Shown: piece by piece, positions 51,049 through 59,977 of the stretch | Layout: every line of letters starts with the position of its first letter | Numbering within the stretch: the stretch's first letter is position 1 | From: Chryseobacterium sp. Tr-659 | GTDB lineage: Bacteria; Bacteroidota; Bacteroidia; Flavobacteriales; Weeksellaceae | DNA length: 64,000 nt | NCBI RefSeq assembly: GCF_011752975.1 | Contig: NZ_VWWP01000002.1 | Location: 372,001 to 436,000 of the forward strand | Direction of reading: 5' to 3' | The notes under the pieces: model-generated | Told to the model about the DNA's origin: nothing | Database searches by the model: none | Seen by the model: only the letters and a program-made list of their open reading frames with translations | Position numbers and translations under genes: made by a program

Positions 51049-51600
51049 ATGAAGAATCTTGAACAGAATTTTTTACTGGCTAAAAAGCAAGACCGTAAAG
51101 GGCAAAAAGCTCTGTATGAAATGTTTTCGCCTAAAATGCTGGCCATTGCAAATTCTTATGTAAATAATCTTCATGACGCAGAAGATATTCTTCTGGGAGC
51201 ATTTATGAAATGTTTTACAAAACTGAACGAATGCAGAGACTGGAAAAGCTTCCCGTTCTGGCTCAGGAAAATTATTGTGAATGATTCCATTACCTTCATC
51301 AGGAAAAATAAGAATATTCTATATGCTGATGTAGAAATTGCAGATGAATATAGTGAAAATGATGATGAATACCCGGAAGAAATAAATATTGAAGAAGTAT
51401 TTTCCAAAATGCCGGTAGGATATAGACTGATTTTCAATTTATATGTCTTTGAAGAAAAAAAACATAGTGAAATTGCCGAAGTCCTTAACATTTCCGAAGG
51501 AACAAGTAAAAGCCAGCTGAGTAAAGCAAAAAAATGGCTTGCTGAATTTTTAAAAGCAAAAGAAAATGAAACAAAACATACTGAAACAATTAAAATCTGA
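51049..51600 (+). CDS. ECF-type RNA polymerase sigma factor
   Basis: A 183-residue sigma-70 family factor of the extracytoplasmic function group. Region 2 (about 10-80; DAEDILLGAFMKCFTKL for core and -10 binding) and region 4 (about 120-172; the HTH EIAEVLNISEGTSKSQLSKAKKWL for -35 recognition) are joined by an acidic linker (about 95-115). It overlaps the next ORF by 35 bp, so synthesis of the two is coupled. Likely controlled by envelope signals through that partner. Confidence 0.93.
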   Translation: MKNLEQNFLLAKKQDRKGQKALYEMFSPKMLAIANSYVNNLHDAEDILLGAFMKCFTKLNECRDWKSFPFWLRKIIVNDSITFIRKNKNILYADVEIADEYSENDDEYPEEINIEEVFSKMPVGYRLIFNLYVFEEKKHSEIAEVLNISEGTSKSQLSKAKKWLAEFLKAKENETKHTETIKI

Positions 51601-52291
51601 TTACGAGAAGCTTGAAATAAAGCCTTCTGCAGATCTTTGGAACAGAATTGATCAAATGGAGCAAGAAGATGAAAAAGTGCCCGTAATGATCCCTAAAAGA
51701 TCATTCCAATGGTGGAAATATGCCGCTGTACTGGTTCTGTTATTTTCAGTGGGAGCATTGCTTTACTTCAATCAGGAAAAACCAGCAGGTAAAATTGATC
51801 TGATTACTAATACAAAGCCTATAGGCCATCATATTCAAACGAAAACCCATGATATAGATATAGAAAGTACTCAAATAAATCCTGTAGCAGAAAACGAAAT
51901 GCCAAAGGAAAAAGAAGAGAAGAGGAATGCCACGAAAGTTATAAACAATACTGAAACCCATCAACCCGAAGTCCTTTTTGAAAATGGAAGTATGGTTCTG
52001 AATAAAGACGAGAAAATTATAGTTTCCAATAGCGAGATCAAAGCTCCGGTACTGGATGGAAATATCAATCCGATTTTAGATAAAACCTCACTTACAGAAC
52101 AAAAAAAAGCTGAATACATACATGCTGACGAATTGCTTCAGGGAAGAGAATTTCAAAAGAAAAGGGAAGAGCACAGAACAGATGTCAGAAAGTTCGGATC
52201 ATTGGATATAACGAAGATCAAGATAAAAGGGCCAAGTTCACTCAAAATTTTTGGAGTAACGGTGTATTCGGATTCATTGGAAAGCAAATAA
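51566..52291 (+). CDS. putative single-pass anti-sigma factor
   Basis: A 241-residue protein with a cytosolic N-terminus (about 1-48; SADLWNRIDQ typical of proteins paired with such sigma factors), one membrane helix (about 52-68) and a periplasmic low-complexity domain. Overlap with the ECF sigma gene and the topology suggest an anti-sigma factor, but no zinc-binding ZAS motif is seen. The periplasmic part is rich in Glu, Asn, Thr and Lys. Confidence 0.7.
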   Translation: MKQNILKQLKSDYEKLEIKPSADLWNRIDQMEQEDEKVPVMIPKRSFQWWKYAAVLVLLFSVGALLYFNQEKPAGKIDLITNTKPIGHHIQTKTHDIDIESTQINPVAENEMPKEKEEKRNATKVINNTETHQPEVLFENGSMVLNKDEKIIVSNSEIKAPVLDGNINPILDKTSLTEQKKAEYIHADELLQGREFQKKREEHRTDVRKFGSLDITKIKIKGPSSLKIFGVTVYSDSLESK

Positions 52292-52317
52292 ACAATCATT
52301 TTTTATCACAAAAAACT

Positions 52318-52340
52318 GCCCCGAAATACAGGGACGGGGC
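52318..52340 (+). promoter_or_regulatory. GC-rich hairpin before the 52371 gene
   Basis: A 6-bp stem gccccg/cggggc (52318-52323 with 52335-52340) in the 79-bp spacer. No T tract follows, so it is not a normal terminator; it might modulate expression of the third gene. Confidence 0.4.
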
Positions 52341-52370
52341 TAAGATATTGTCTAAAAATTAATAAATAAT

Positions 52371-53462
52371 ATGAGAGCGAAATTAACATTAATTGCAGCT
52401 GTAATGGCTTTTGGCTATAGCTTTGCCCAGGAGTCTGATAATGGGCTGGGAATCTATTCCAAAAAAATTGACAGTATTGTAATTGCTGAAAAAAGCAGAA
52501 TGAATAAAGAGCTGGATCAGATTGATAAGAAATTCAGGGAAAATAAATTGACAGCTGACGAAAAACAGAAACAGCGTACAGAAGTAGCCTCAAGATATGA
52601 GCAGATCATTAATGAAAAAATAGATGCTCAAAAGCAGGATCTTGAGATGGCTACCAAAGAACTTGTTAAAGATGCGGTATTTAAATCAAATGATACGATA
52701 AAAGATGGTAAAGATCAATTTTGGCTGGGACTGAACGGACTGAATTTGAGATTTAATGAGCGACAGAAGAGTAATAATCCGAAAAATTATCTGGAAACCT
52801 TTGAAATCTCAGGAAGTACAGCAGGAGCGGGGCTTACCGGAAAAGATGAGCCCTTTAAGTTTTACAATAAAAATTCTGATGTAAAAAATACCATTATCAA
52901 TTCCTGGCAGCTTACTTTTTGGTACGGAAATCAGATTGGAAGCTATACCAGCCCGCTTTTCTACCGTTTCGGTCTTGGGGTAAGGTCTGATCAGTTTACT
53001 CCAAAGTACGGGCAGGCCTTTAAGCAGGATCAAAACTACCTGTTTGTCAGTGATTTTGACCGTGGAAATCTAAAGAAAAGTATTTTGTATAATACCTATG
53101 TCACAATTCCAATGGATCTTAAGTTTGTTTTAAACCCAAAATATAAAGAATATGGAGGTGTTAAATATCTGGATAACCGAAAAGAACAATTGTGCATTAT
53201 TATGGGGATTTATGGTGGTATTAAGGTAGGAAGTGTTAATTATTCCAAGTATTCCACTGAAAATTCTAGCAGAATTGTAGAAAGAGAGAAAGTGATGCAT
53301 GGAGTGAATGATTTTATTTTCGGAGGAAAATTTGGAATCAGTTATTACGGCTTTAATCTCTTCATTCAGAAAGATTTCACCCCATCCTTTAATAACGGTG
53401 CTTTACTGAAGAAAAAATATGGACTTCAGATAGGCATAGAAGTAGCAAGTCTTAATTTTTAA
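52371..53462 (+). CDS. outer-membrane protein with coiled-coil N-terminus
   Basis: A 363-residue exported protein: signal peptide (about 1-19, ending YSFAQ), a long charged helical or coiled-coil region (about 28-110, rich in Glu, Lys and Gln), and a beta-barrel-like C-terminal half ending GLQIGIEVASLNF with a terminal Phe. No family is recognised. It follows the sigma and anti-sigma genes after 79 bp, so it is the best candidate for a regulated target of this sigma factor. Ends at a strong terminator. Confidence 0.7.
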   Translation: MRAKLTLIAAVMAFGYSFAQESDNGLGIYSKKIDSIVIAEKSRMNKELDQIDKKFRENKLTADEKQKQRTEVASRYEQIINEKIDAQKQDLEMATKELVKDAVFKSNDTIKDGKDQFWLGLNGLNLRFNERQKSNNPKNYLETFEISGSTAGAGLTGKDEPFKFYNKNSDVKNTIINSWQLTFWYGNQIGSYTSPLFYRFGLGVRSDQFTPKYGQAFKQDQNYLFVSDFDRGNLKKSILYNTYVTIPMDLKFVLNPKYKEYGGVKYLDNRKEQLCIIMGIYGGIKVGSVNYSKYSTENSSRIVEREKVMHGVNDFIFGGKFGISYYGFNLFIQKDFTPSFNNGALLKKKYGLQIGIEVASLNF

Positions 53463-53557
53463 TTAAATAATAAATTGATCATTTTATTGGTTATTAGATA
53501 AATTTATATGGTTTTTTTTGAGACTAACAAGTGTTTGTATAAGGAAAACCGCAATTT

Positions 53558-53590
53558 AAAACACACTATTTAAAAGTGTGTTTTTTTTTG
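53558..53590 (+). terminator. terminator of the sigma-factor unit
   Basis: A 10-bp perfect stem (53558-53567 with 53575-53584) with a long T run. Confidence 0.88.
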
Positions 53591-53611
53591 TATTTTGGCA
53601 CTTTAGTAAAT

Positions 53612-54016
53612 ATGAAAAATATTCAGTTATTAGGATTACTGCTGGTGGTTGTAGGCAGTTTTTTGCCTTTAGTTCATGTTCCTGTAATCGGGAACTGGAA
53701 TTATTGGAAGCTAGATCATTACCTGGCAATTACCTGTTGGATTTTTGCTGCATGTGCTGTTTTTGGGATTGTAAATAACAATGCGAAAATGGTGAGGTTT
53801 TTTGGGGTTCTTCTTATTCTTTTATTTGCATTTACCCTTGCTGCTGTAAAAATGCAGTCTTTACAATATTTTAGTTTTTTACCTTTCAGATCGTGGCAGG
53901 AAGCTTTTGCAGGAGTGGTAAAATTAAAATGGGGCTGGGGGGTAGAATTCTTAGGAGCCATTCTGATGATTATTGCAGGAGGAAATAATAACTTAAATAA
54001 ACGAAAACAGCTATGA
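53612..54016 (+). CDS. small multi-pass membrane protein
   Basis: A protein of about 134 residues from the ATG at 53612 with four hydrophobic segments (about 4-20, 32-52, 60-80, 108-126). The upstream in-frame GTG at 53576 lies within the preceding terminator. No family recognised. The ATG of the next gene overlaps its stop by 4 bp (ATGA), so the two are coupled. Confidence 0.6.
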   Translation: MKNIQLLGLLLVVVGSFLPLVHVPVIGNWNYWKLDHYLAITCWIFAACAVFGIVNNNAKMVRFFGVLLILLFAFTLAAVKMQSLQYFSFLPFRSWQEAFAGVVKLKWGWGVEFLGAILMIIAGGNNNLNKRKQL

Positions 54017-54429
54017 AAATGAGTTTCCTGAAAATATTTTCAGCAGGGATATTGTTGATGACAGCTACACAGGCTAAATCCCAAAAGACAGAATCACAAA
54101 AACCGGATAACCCTGCTAAATGTGCCAATATAAAAGAAGGAAAATTTTTAAGGGCCAACTATCCGGAAGCTATATGGTATATGACTGTTAAAGATAATGT
54201 TCAGACCGAATATTTCAATAATGGAAAAGATTATATAAAGTCTACTTTGGTTTTTGTAGACGATTGCAATTACAAAGCTATTGTTATGGAGAAGTCTGAT
54301 AAGAATGATCCGGCTCAGATAGGAGATGTTTTCAATAATAAAATAGTTGCTACTCAGGATAACCTTTTGAAGATCAATATGAAAATTGAAGGATCTCAGT
54401 TTGATGTAGTCTATGTAAAAGTAAAATAA
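54013..54429 (+). CDS. small exported protein
   Basis: A 138-residue protein with a signal peptide (about 1-25, ending AKSQ) and a soluble remainder with two cysteines, C37 and a second near 85. No family recognised. Overlaps the preceding membrane gene by 4 bp; the pair may act together at the envelope. Confidence 0.62.
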   Translation: MKMSFLKIFSAGILLMTATQAKSQKTESQKPDNPAKCANIKEGKFLRANYPEAIWYMTVKDNVQTEYFNNGKDYIKSTLVFVDDCNYKAIVMEKSDKNDPAQIGDVFNNKIVATQDNLLKINMKIEGSQFDVVYVKVK

Positions 54430-54487
54430 ATTTAATTATATAAATGAGGCATTTGCTTCATTTGAGCTAAAAATAAAAATTATATAC

Positions 54488-55666
54488 ATGAAAGAAGTAT
54501 TCATCGTTTCCGCAGTAAGAACACCTATGGGGAGTTTTATGGGAAGTTTGTCAACGGTTCCGGCTACAAAACTGGGAGCTACTGCAGTAAAAGGAGCATT
54601 AGATAAAATTGGTCTTGATCCTAACCAGGTTCAGGAGATTTATATGGGAAATGTTCTGCAGGCTGGAGAAGGTCAGGCACCGGCTCGTCAGGTAGCATTA
54701 GGAGCAGGTCTTTCAATTAATACACCTTCCACTACAGTAAATAAAGTTTGTGCTTCAGGAATGAAAGCAGTAACAATGGCTGCTCAGGCAATCAAAGCTG
54801 GTGATGCAGAAGTAATTGTTGCAGGAGGTATGGAAAACATGTCTTCAGTTCCTCATTACTATAATGCAAGAGTAGCTACAAAATTAGGAGACATCAAAAT
54901 GCTTGACGGTATGGTACTTGACGGTCTTACAGACGTTTACAATAAAGTACATATGGGAGTATGTGCAGAGAAATGTGCAGTAGACTATAATATCACCAGA
55001 GAAGATCAGGATAATTTTGCTATTGAATCTTATAAAAGATCAGCAAAAGCATGGAGTGAAGGGAAATTCAACGATGAAATCGTACCGGTTTCTATTCCTC
55101 AGAGAAAAGGAGAACCCGTAATTTTTGCTGAAGATGAAGAATACAAAGCTGTAAACTTTGACAGAATTACAACACTTCCTACCGTATTCAAAAAAGAAGA
55201 AGGAACAGTAACAGCAGCCAACGCTTCCACATTGAACGACGGAGCATCTGCATTGATCCTTGTTTCCAAAGAAAAAATGGAAGAACTGGGACTAAAACCT
55301 TTGGCAAAAATCGTTTCTTATGCTGATGCAGCCCAGGAGCCTGAAAACTTCACAACCGCACCGGCTAAAGCATTACCTATTGCTCTTAAAAAAGCAGGAT
55401 TAGAGATTTCTGATATTGATTTCTTCGAATTCAACGAGGCATTCTCTGTTGTAGGATTAGCCAACAATAAAATCTTAGGATTAGATGCTGCTAAAGTAAA
55501 CGTAAACGGAGGAGCGGTAGCATTAGGACACCCGCTGGGAAGCTCAGGCTCAAGAATTATTGTTACATTAATCAATGTATTGAAGCAAAACAATGCAAAA
55601 TACGGTGCTGCAGCGATCTGTAATGGTGGTGGCGGCGCTTCTGCTATTGTGATTGAAAACTTATAA
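54488..55666 (+). CDS. acetyl-CoA C-acetyltransferase (thiolase)
   Basis: Thiolase of 392 residues, cytosolic, acting in acetoacetyl-CoA synthesis or beta-oxidation. The nucleophile C88 is in NKVCASGMKAV, the general base His in GHPLGSSGSRI (about 349), and the second cysteine in AICNGGGGAS (about 379). Length and motifs match biosynthetic/degradative thiolases (AtoB-like); substrate chain length cannot be read. It may serve ETF-linked oxidation (etfBA at 47009) or the mevalonate route (see mevalonate kinase at 59978). Confidence 0.95.
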   Translation: MKEVFIVSAVRTPMGSFMGSLSTVPATKLGATAVKGALDKIGLDPNQVQEIYMGNVLQAGEGQAPARQVALGAGLSINTPSTTVNKVCASGMKAVTMAAQAIKAGDAEVIVAGGMENMSSVPHYYNARVATKLGDIKMLDGMVLDGLTDVYNKVHMGVCAEKCAVDYNITREDQDNFAIESYKRSAKAWSEGKFNDEIVPVSIPQRKGEPVIFAEDEEYKAVNFDRITTLPTVFKKEEGTVTAANASTLNDGASALILVSKEKMEELGLKPLAKIVSYADAAQEPENFTTAPAKALPIALKKAGLEISDIDFFEFNEAFSVVGLANNKILGLDAAKVNVNGGAVALGHPLGSSGSRIIVTLINVLKQNNAKYGAAAICNGGGGASAIVIENL

Positions 55667-55703
55667 TTGACGTATACAGCCACATTTTGTGGTTTCAGAT
55701 ATA

Positions 55704-55735
55704 AAAATCGGGGTCTTTAGACCCCGATTTTTTGG
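55704..55735 (+). terminator. terminator after the thiolase gene
   Basis: A 12-bp perfect stem (55704-55715 with 55720-55731), loop TTTA, T-rich tail. Confidence 0.92.
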
Positions 55736-55980
55736 TTATAAAATAAAACGATACCGTCTTCCAGCCGTACCTTCAGGTTGATGATATAAAATTTCCCGCC
55801 AGATAACCCTCCCAGATAGCTTATAAACAGGAATGGAGGAGTTTCAGACCGTAAAATAGATATTATCCAGCCTTTAGAAAGTATAAGATAACGGGAAAGC
55901 TTTGCTGAATTAACAATCATTAATTAACAATTATTAATTCAAAATAAAATTAAAAACCACCGAATATTCAGTAGTTTTTC

Positions 55981-55988
55981 TATTTTTG
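55981..55988 (+). promoter_or_regulatory. -7 element TATTTTTG of the UMF1 gene
   Basis: TAnnTTTG, 21 bp before the ATG at 56010. Confidence 0.6.
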
Positions 55989-56009
55989 TGCTACTAATAT
56001 TTATTTGAA

Positions 56010-57500
56010 ATGTCTGAAACTGAGAATCGACAGCCTAAAAACATAAAGAATAATCCTAAGATTATGAAAGCCTGGGCTGTATATGACTGGGCAAATTCCG
56101 TTTATTCACTGGTCATTACCTCTACTATTTTCCCTATTTATTACTCTATCCTTACCACAGCTTACGAAAAGAAAGAATATGTGGCAGAAACAAAATCATG
56201 GATTGATGTTCCGGTAAGGCATATGATTAAAATTTTTGGTGAAGAATACCAGCCGGATGCCGTGTACGGATATTCATTAACAATATCGTTCTTTATCGTA
56301 GTATTATTATCTCCGTTCTTATCTTCTTTGGCAGATACAATCGGGAATAAGAAATCATTCCTGCAGTTTTTCTGTTACCTGGGAGCAACATCATGTATGG
56401 GATTAGCCATGTTCACAGGAATGCATAACGTATTTCTGGGGCTTCTTTTCAGTATTACGGCCAGTGTAGGGTTCTGGGGAAGTTTGGTGTTCTACAACTC
56501 TTTCCTTCCAGATATTGCAACGCCGGACAGGCAGGATGCACTTTCCGCAAAAGGATATGTTTACGGATATATTGGTTCTGTAGTATTGGTGGTAATCTGT
56601 CTGGTACTGATTCAGGTTTTTGCTAAAGGAGCGGCACAGCAGCTTTTATTTACAAGAATCAGTTTCCTGCTAACCGGAGCATGGTGGTTCGGTTTCTCTC
56701 AATATACATTCAAGCATCTTCCGCAATTCGGTGATGTGAAAGATAAACTTCCGAAGGATCTTGTATTGCTAAACTATAAGAACATCTTCAAGAAACACGA
56801 AGAACAGGGAGGATTCTTCGAAGTATTAAAAGACAACCTAAGTTTCTATAAAGACATCGCAAAAGAAAGTTTCCATGAACTGTTCAAGGTAGGAGGAGAG
56901 CTTTTCAAAGACAGAAATCTGAAGTTCTTTTTATCCAGCTTTTTCTTTTACAGTGTGGGAATGCAAACGATATTCCTTATGGCAACCTTATTCGGGAAAA
57001 GTGAGATCAATCTTGCTCAGGATAAGTTAATAGGAACCCTGTTGGTAATTCAGATTGAAGCAATTATCGGGGCAGTTATCTTCTCCAGGTTGTCTAAAAG
57101 AATCGGAAACAGAAACGTTATTTCAATTGCAATTATATTATGGATTGTAGCTTGTATATGGGCTTTCTTCCTGAATAAGGAAAACCCGACAGTAGAATAT
57201 CAGTTCTACGGAGTGGCTGCGGTTGTTGGATTAGTAATGGGAGGACTTCAGGCGATGTCCAGATCTACCTATTCAAAGCTGCTTCCAGAAGACTCTATGG
57301 AAAATACAACATTCTTTAGCTTCTATGATGTTTTAGAGAAAATAGCGATTATCATCGGAACGTTTATCTTTGCTACGCTGATTGAGCATTTCAATAATAT
57401 GCGTATTGCAGCCTTATCCATGACCTTGTTTTTTGGAGCAGGATTAGTTTTAATCCGATTCCTGAAGGTCAAAATGCGAACCGACAGAGAAACTTTATAA
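56010..57500 (+). CDS. MFS transporter of the UMF1/Atg22-like group
   Basis: A 496-residue inner-membrane protein with about 12 hydrophobic segments and the N-terminal signature KAWAVYDWANSVYSLVITST shared with bacterial UMF1 and yeast vacuolar effluxer Atg22. Further landmarks: GSLVFYNSFLPDIATPDRQDA and a large cytoplasmic loop (about 235-305). Substrate unknown; yeast Atg22 exports amino acids. Monocistronic, with its own terminator. Confidence 0.88.
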   Translation: MSETENRQPKNIKNNPKIMKAWAVYDWANSVYSLVITSTIFPIYYSILTTAYEKKEYVAETKSWIDVPVRHMIKIFGEEYQPDAVYGYSLTISFFIVVLLSPFLSSLADTIGNKKSFLQFFCYLGATSCMGLAMFTGMHNVFLGLLFSITASVGFWGSLVFYNSFLPDIATPDRQDALSAKGYVYGYIGSVVLVVICLVLIQVFAKGAAQQLLFTRISFLLTGAWWFGFSQYTFKHLPQFGDVKDKLPKDLVLLNYKNIFKKHEEQGGFFEVLKDNLSFYKDIAKESFHELFKVGGELFKDRNLKFFLSSFFFYSVGMQTIFLMATLFGKSEINLAQDKLIGTLLVIQIEAIIGAVIFSRLSKRIGNRNVISIAIILWIVACIWAFFLNKENPTVEYQFYGVAAVVGLVMGGLQAMSRSTYSKLLPEDSMENTTFFSFYDVLEKIAIIIGTFIFATLIEHFNNMRIAALSMTLFFGAGLVLIRFLKVKMRTDRETL

Positions 57501-57506
57501 AAAATT

Positions 57507-57540
57507 AAAAGACGTTATTTTTAACGTCTTTTTTTTATTT
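57507..57540 (+). terminator. terminator after the UMF1 gene
   Basis: An 11-bp perfect stem (57507-57517 with 57522-57532), loop of 4, T run. Confidence 0.92.
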
Positions 57541-57681
57541 TCATGAATAAAAAACATTCATTTTGGTATTTAATTGAATTTATTTATATAGTTTCAATAA
57601 ATGATAGAATGTAGTAATAATTTTTCACTATGTTTTGATTTTTTTTGTTTATTTGTAATAAACCACAAAATTATTAAAAAC

Positions 57682-59844
57682 ATGAAAAATTTTCTACTAA
57701 TTTGCTTTTTACAATGTTGTGTTATTGGTTTTTCTCAGAAATTAAAACCGGTTGCACAAAAAGTTTCGGAATATCATAATGGGAAAACGGAACTTAAAAG
57801 CTATAATTTATTTGAGATCAATAAAGATGCAGATAAATTAGCTGAATACAAAAAGGCTGCAACAGATATTACTGTGATGTCTCTGAAGTCTTCAGAACTG
57901 AAAAAATTAATAAGAGAAAAACCTGATTTTCTGGAAATATCTTTTCCCTTTGACGGAGGCAGACAGATCACGGTTGAAATGTACAGACATCAGATTTTAA
58001 CCAATGATTTTAAAGTAGTCACAGACAAAGGTAAAGTAGTAGACTATACACCGGGAGTTTATTATCAGGGAATTGTAAAAGGAGATAATACATCTATTGC
58101 TGCTTTCAGCTTTTTTAATAATGATGTTGTAGGAGTTGCTTCTACACTTGAATTAGGAAATATAGTACTTGGAAAAGCTAAAAATTCTGAAGATTTTGTC
58201 AACTATTCAGATTCAAAATTAACAGGTGCTAATCCATTTGCCTGTGAGGTAGACGGATTGAAAGAAAACCAGACTCAGAGACCTGTTTTTAATCCTAACA
58301 ATACTAACAGTAAAAAAACGGATAATTGCGTAAGAATATACTATGAAGCAGGTTTCGGGCCTTATACCCAAAACGGAAGCAATACCACAACTACAACCAA
58401 TTGGGTGACTGCAATGCATAATAATGTTACAACATTATATGCCAATGAGAATGTTAATGTGGCCTTAAGTGAAGTTTTTGTCTGGACAACTACTGATCCT
58501 TATTCAGGCTCACCAAGTGCAATTCTAAACCAGTTTAGAACTACCAGAACTAGTTTTAATGGTGATGTGGCACAATTATTAAGAAATCCTGCTACAACAA
58601 GTATTGCATATGTTAATTCATTATGTACCGATTATAGATATTCTTATTGTGGGATGAATTTAAACTACCAAAATGTACCCACTTATTCCTGGAATATAGA
58701 AGTTATGACCCATGAACTTGGGCATAATTTAGGTTCACCACATACGCATTCTTGTTTCTGGAATGGAAACAATACAGCTATTGATGGTTGCGGTCCTGCC
58801 TCAGGAAATAACGAAGGATGTACAGCTGCCCTTCCCCCTGCAGGCGGCGGAACGATTATGAGTTACTGCCATTTGGTAAGCAGTGTAGGTATTAATTTTG
58901 CAAATGGTTTTGGTGCGCAGCCAGGAACATTGATCAAAAATACAGTAGATTCAAAAGGATGTCTTGGTACCAATTGTACAGCATCATGTCCTACATCCAT
59001 TACAAACTTTAAGGTTAACAATATCACTCAAACCTCTGCAAATGCAGATTTTACAGATACCTCTTCAACAGCATGGAAGTATAAATTAACTACTGCTAAT
59101 GGAACTGCAATATCTTCAGGAAATACAAGCACTCCGTCTTTTAATTTTACAAACCTTCAGCCAGCCACTTATTATAGATTAAATGTGGGAACAGATTGTA
59201 GCGGACCTAATGCATTCCAGCTATCACAACTGTTCTTAACTGATGGAGTCTGGTGTGATGGAGTTCAGTTTCTAGACACTGGCGGATCAACCGGTCAATA
59301 TGGAGATAATGAAGAACTTGTAAAGACATTTTATCCTGCTTCCGGCTCCTCTATGACAATGACATTTACCTCATTTGATCTTGAACAAGGCTACGATTTT
59401 ATGTATGTGTATAATGGTCCTTCTACGGCTTCACCACTATTCGCCAATGGAAATAATCTGAGCGGAAGTACGGTTCCCGGCCCATTTACATCAACTGATC
59501 CTTCCGGAGCGATAACAGTAAGGTTTGTTTCAGATGGAGCAGTTACAGGGAATGGATGGAATGTGAATTTCTCCTGCAATGTTTTAGCAGTTGAAGATAT
59601 CAATACCAAAAATAACTCAATAGATATTTATCCGAATCCTGCCAAAAATATGATTATCCTCTCTTCAAAAGAAAAGCTGAAAGGGTATAAAATTTACGAC
59701 GAAGCCGGAAGACTGATAATTTCTGATTCTTCTTTAAAAGGAAACAAAAAAGAAATAAATCTTTCCTCAATTCATACAGGAAATTATGTAATTACAGTAG
59801 AAACAGAGAAGCAGACTATCAATAAAAAGCTGATCAAAGAATAA
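57682..59844 (+). CDS. T9SS-secreted reprolysin-type metalloprotease
   Basis: A 720-residue secreted zinc protease. Domain order from the ATG at 57682: signal peptide (about 1-20, ending GFSQK), propeptide-like domain (about 25-190), M12-type catalytic domain with the zinc motif HELGHNLGSPH (about 342-352) and a downstream Met-turn MSYC, a fibronectin III-like domain (about 435-515), a CUB-like domain (about 520-640) and a T9SS C-terminal domain (about 650-720; SIDIYPNPAKNMII, IYDEAGR, IHTGNYVITVETE). Start upstream at 57601 would bury the signal peptide. Likely an extracellular proteinase exported by type IX secretion. Confidence 0.88.
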   Translation: MKNFLLICFLQCCVIGFSQKLKPVAQKVSEYHNGKTELKSYNLFEINKDADKLAEYKKAATDITVMSLKSSELKKLIREKPDFLEISFPFDGGRQITVEMYRHQILTNDFKVVTDKGKVVDYTPGVYYQGIVKGDNTSIAAFSFFNNDVVGVASTLELGNIVLGKAKNSEDFVNYSDSKLTGANPFACEVDGLKENQTQRPVFNPNNTNSKKTDNCVRIYYEAGFGPYTQNGSNTTTTTNWVTAMHNNVTTLYANENVNVALSEVFVWTTTDPYSGSPSAILNQFRTTRTSFNGDVAQLLRNPATTSIAYVNSLCTDYRYSYCGMNLNYQNVPTYSWNIEVMTHELGHNLGSPHTHSCFWNGNNTAIDGCGPASGNNEGCTAALPPAGGGTIMSYCHLVSSVGINFANGFGAQPGTLIKNTVDSKGCLGTNCTASCPTSITNFKVNNITQTSANADFTDTSSTAWKYKLTTANGTAISSGNTSTPSFNFTNLQPATYYRLNVGTDCSGPNAFQLSQLFLTDGVWCDGVQFLDTGGSTGQYGDNEELVKTFYPASGSSMTMTFTSFDLEQGYDFMYVYNGPSTASPLFANGNNLSGSTVPGPFTSTDPSGAITVRFVSDGAVTGNGWNVNFSCNVLAVEDINTKNNSIDIYPNPAKNMIILSSKEKLKGYKIYDEAGRLIISDSSLKGNKKEINLSSIHTGNYVITVETEKQTINKKLIKE

Positions 59845-59862
59845 TTTTAAAGAGTTTATTAT

Positions 59863-59893
59863 AAAAAGCCTGATATTCTCAGGCTTTTTTCTT
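59863..59893 (+). terminator. terminator after the metalloprotease gene
   Basis: An 11-bp perfect stem (59863-59873 with 59879-59889), loop of 5, T run. Confidence 0.92.
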
Positions 59894-59948
59894 ATATTTC
59901 ATAGGAAAATTTCGGCCTGAGTTTTGCTTATATTCAGCGGAATAATTT

Positions 59949-59956
59949 TAACTTTG
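59949..59956 (+). promoter_or_regulatory. -7 element TAACTTTG, deciding the next start
   Basis: TAnnTTTG with TTG at 59924-59926 (22-bp spacer), inside the longer upstream frame; therefore the ATG at 59978 is the start. Confidence 0.65.
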
Positions 59957-59977
59957 CAAAAAAGATTTATTGTCAAT

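Larger units (their letters stand above)
55667..56009. other. 343-bp spacer with terminator and promoter
   Basis: It holds a terminator at its start (stem 55704-55715 with 55720-55731, T tail) and the TATTTTTG box at 55981-55988 before the MFS gene. The middle (55740-55920) has an open frame on the minus strand that I do not accept as a gene. Reiterated ttaattaacaattattaattc at 55919-55940 is a plain AT repeat. Confidence 0.6.

Noticed and set aside
55717..55920. 67-codon minus-strand ORF between the thiolase and UMF1 genes
   Set aside because: It ends inside the thiolase terminator stem region, no minus-strand promoter of the usual type precedes it, and the protein has no recognisable features.
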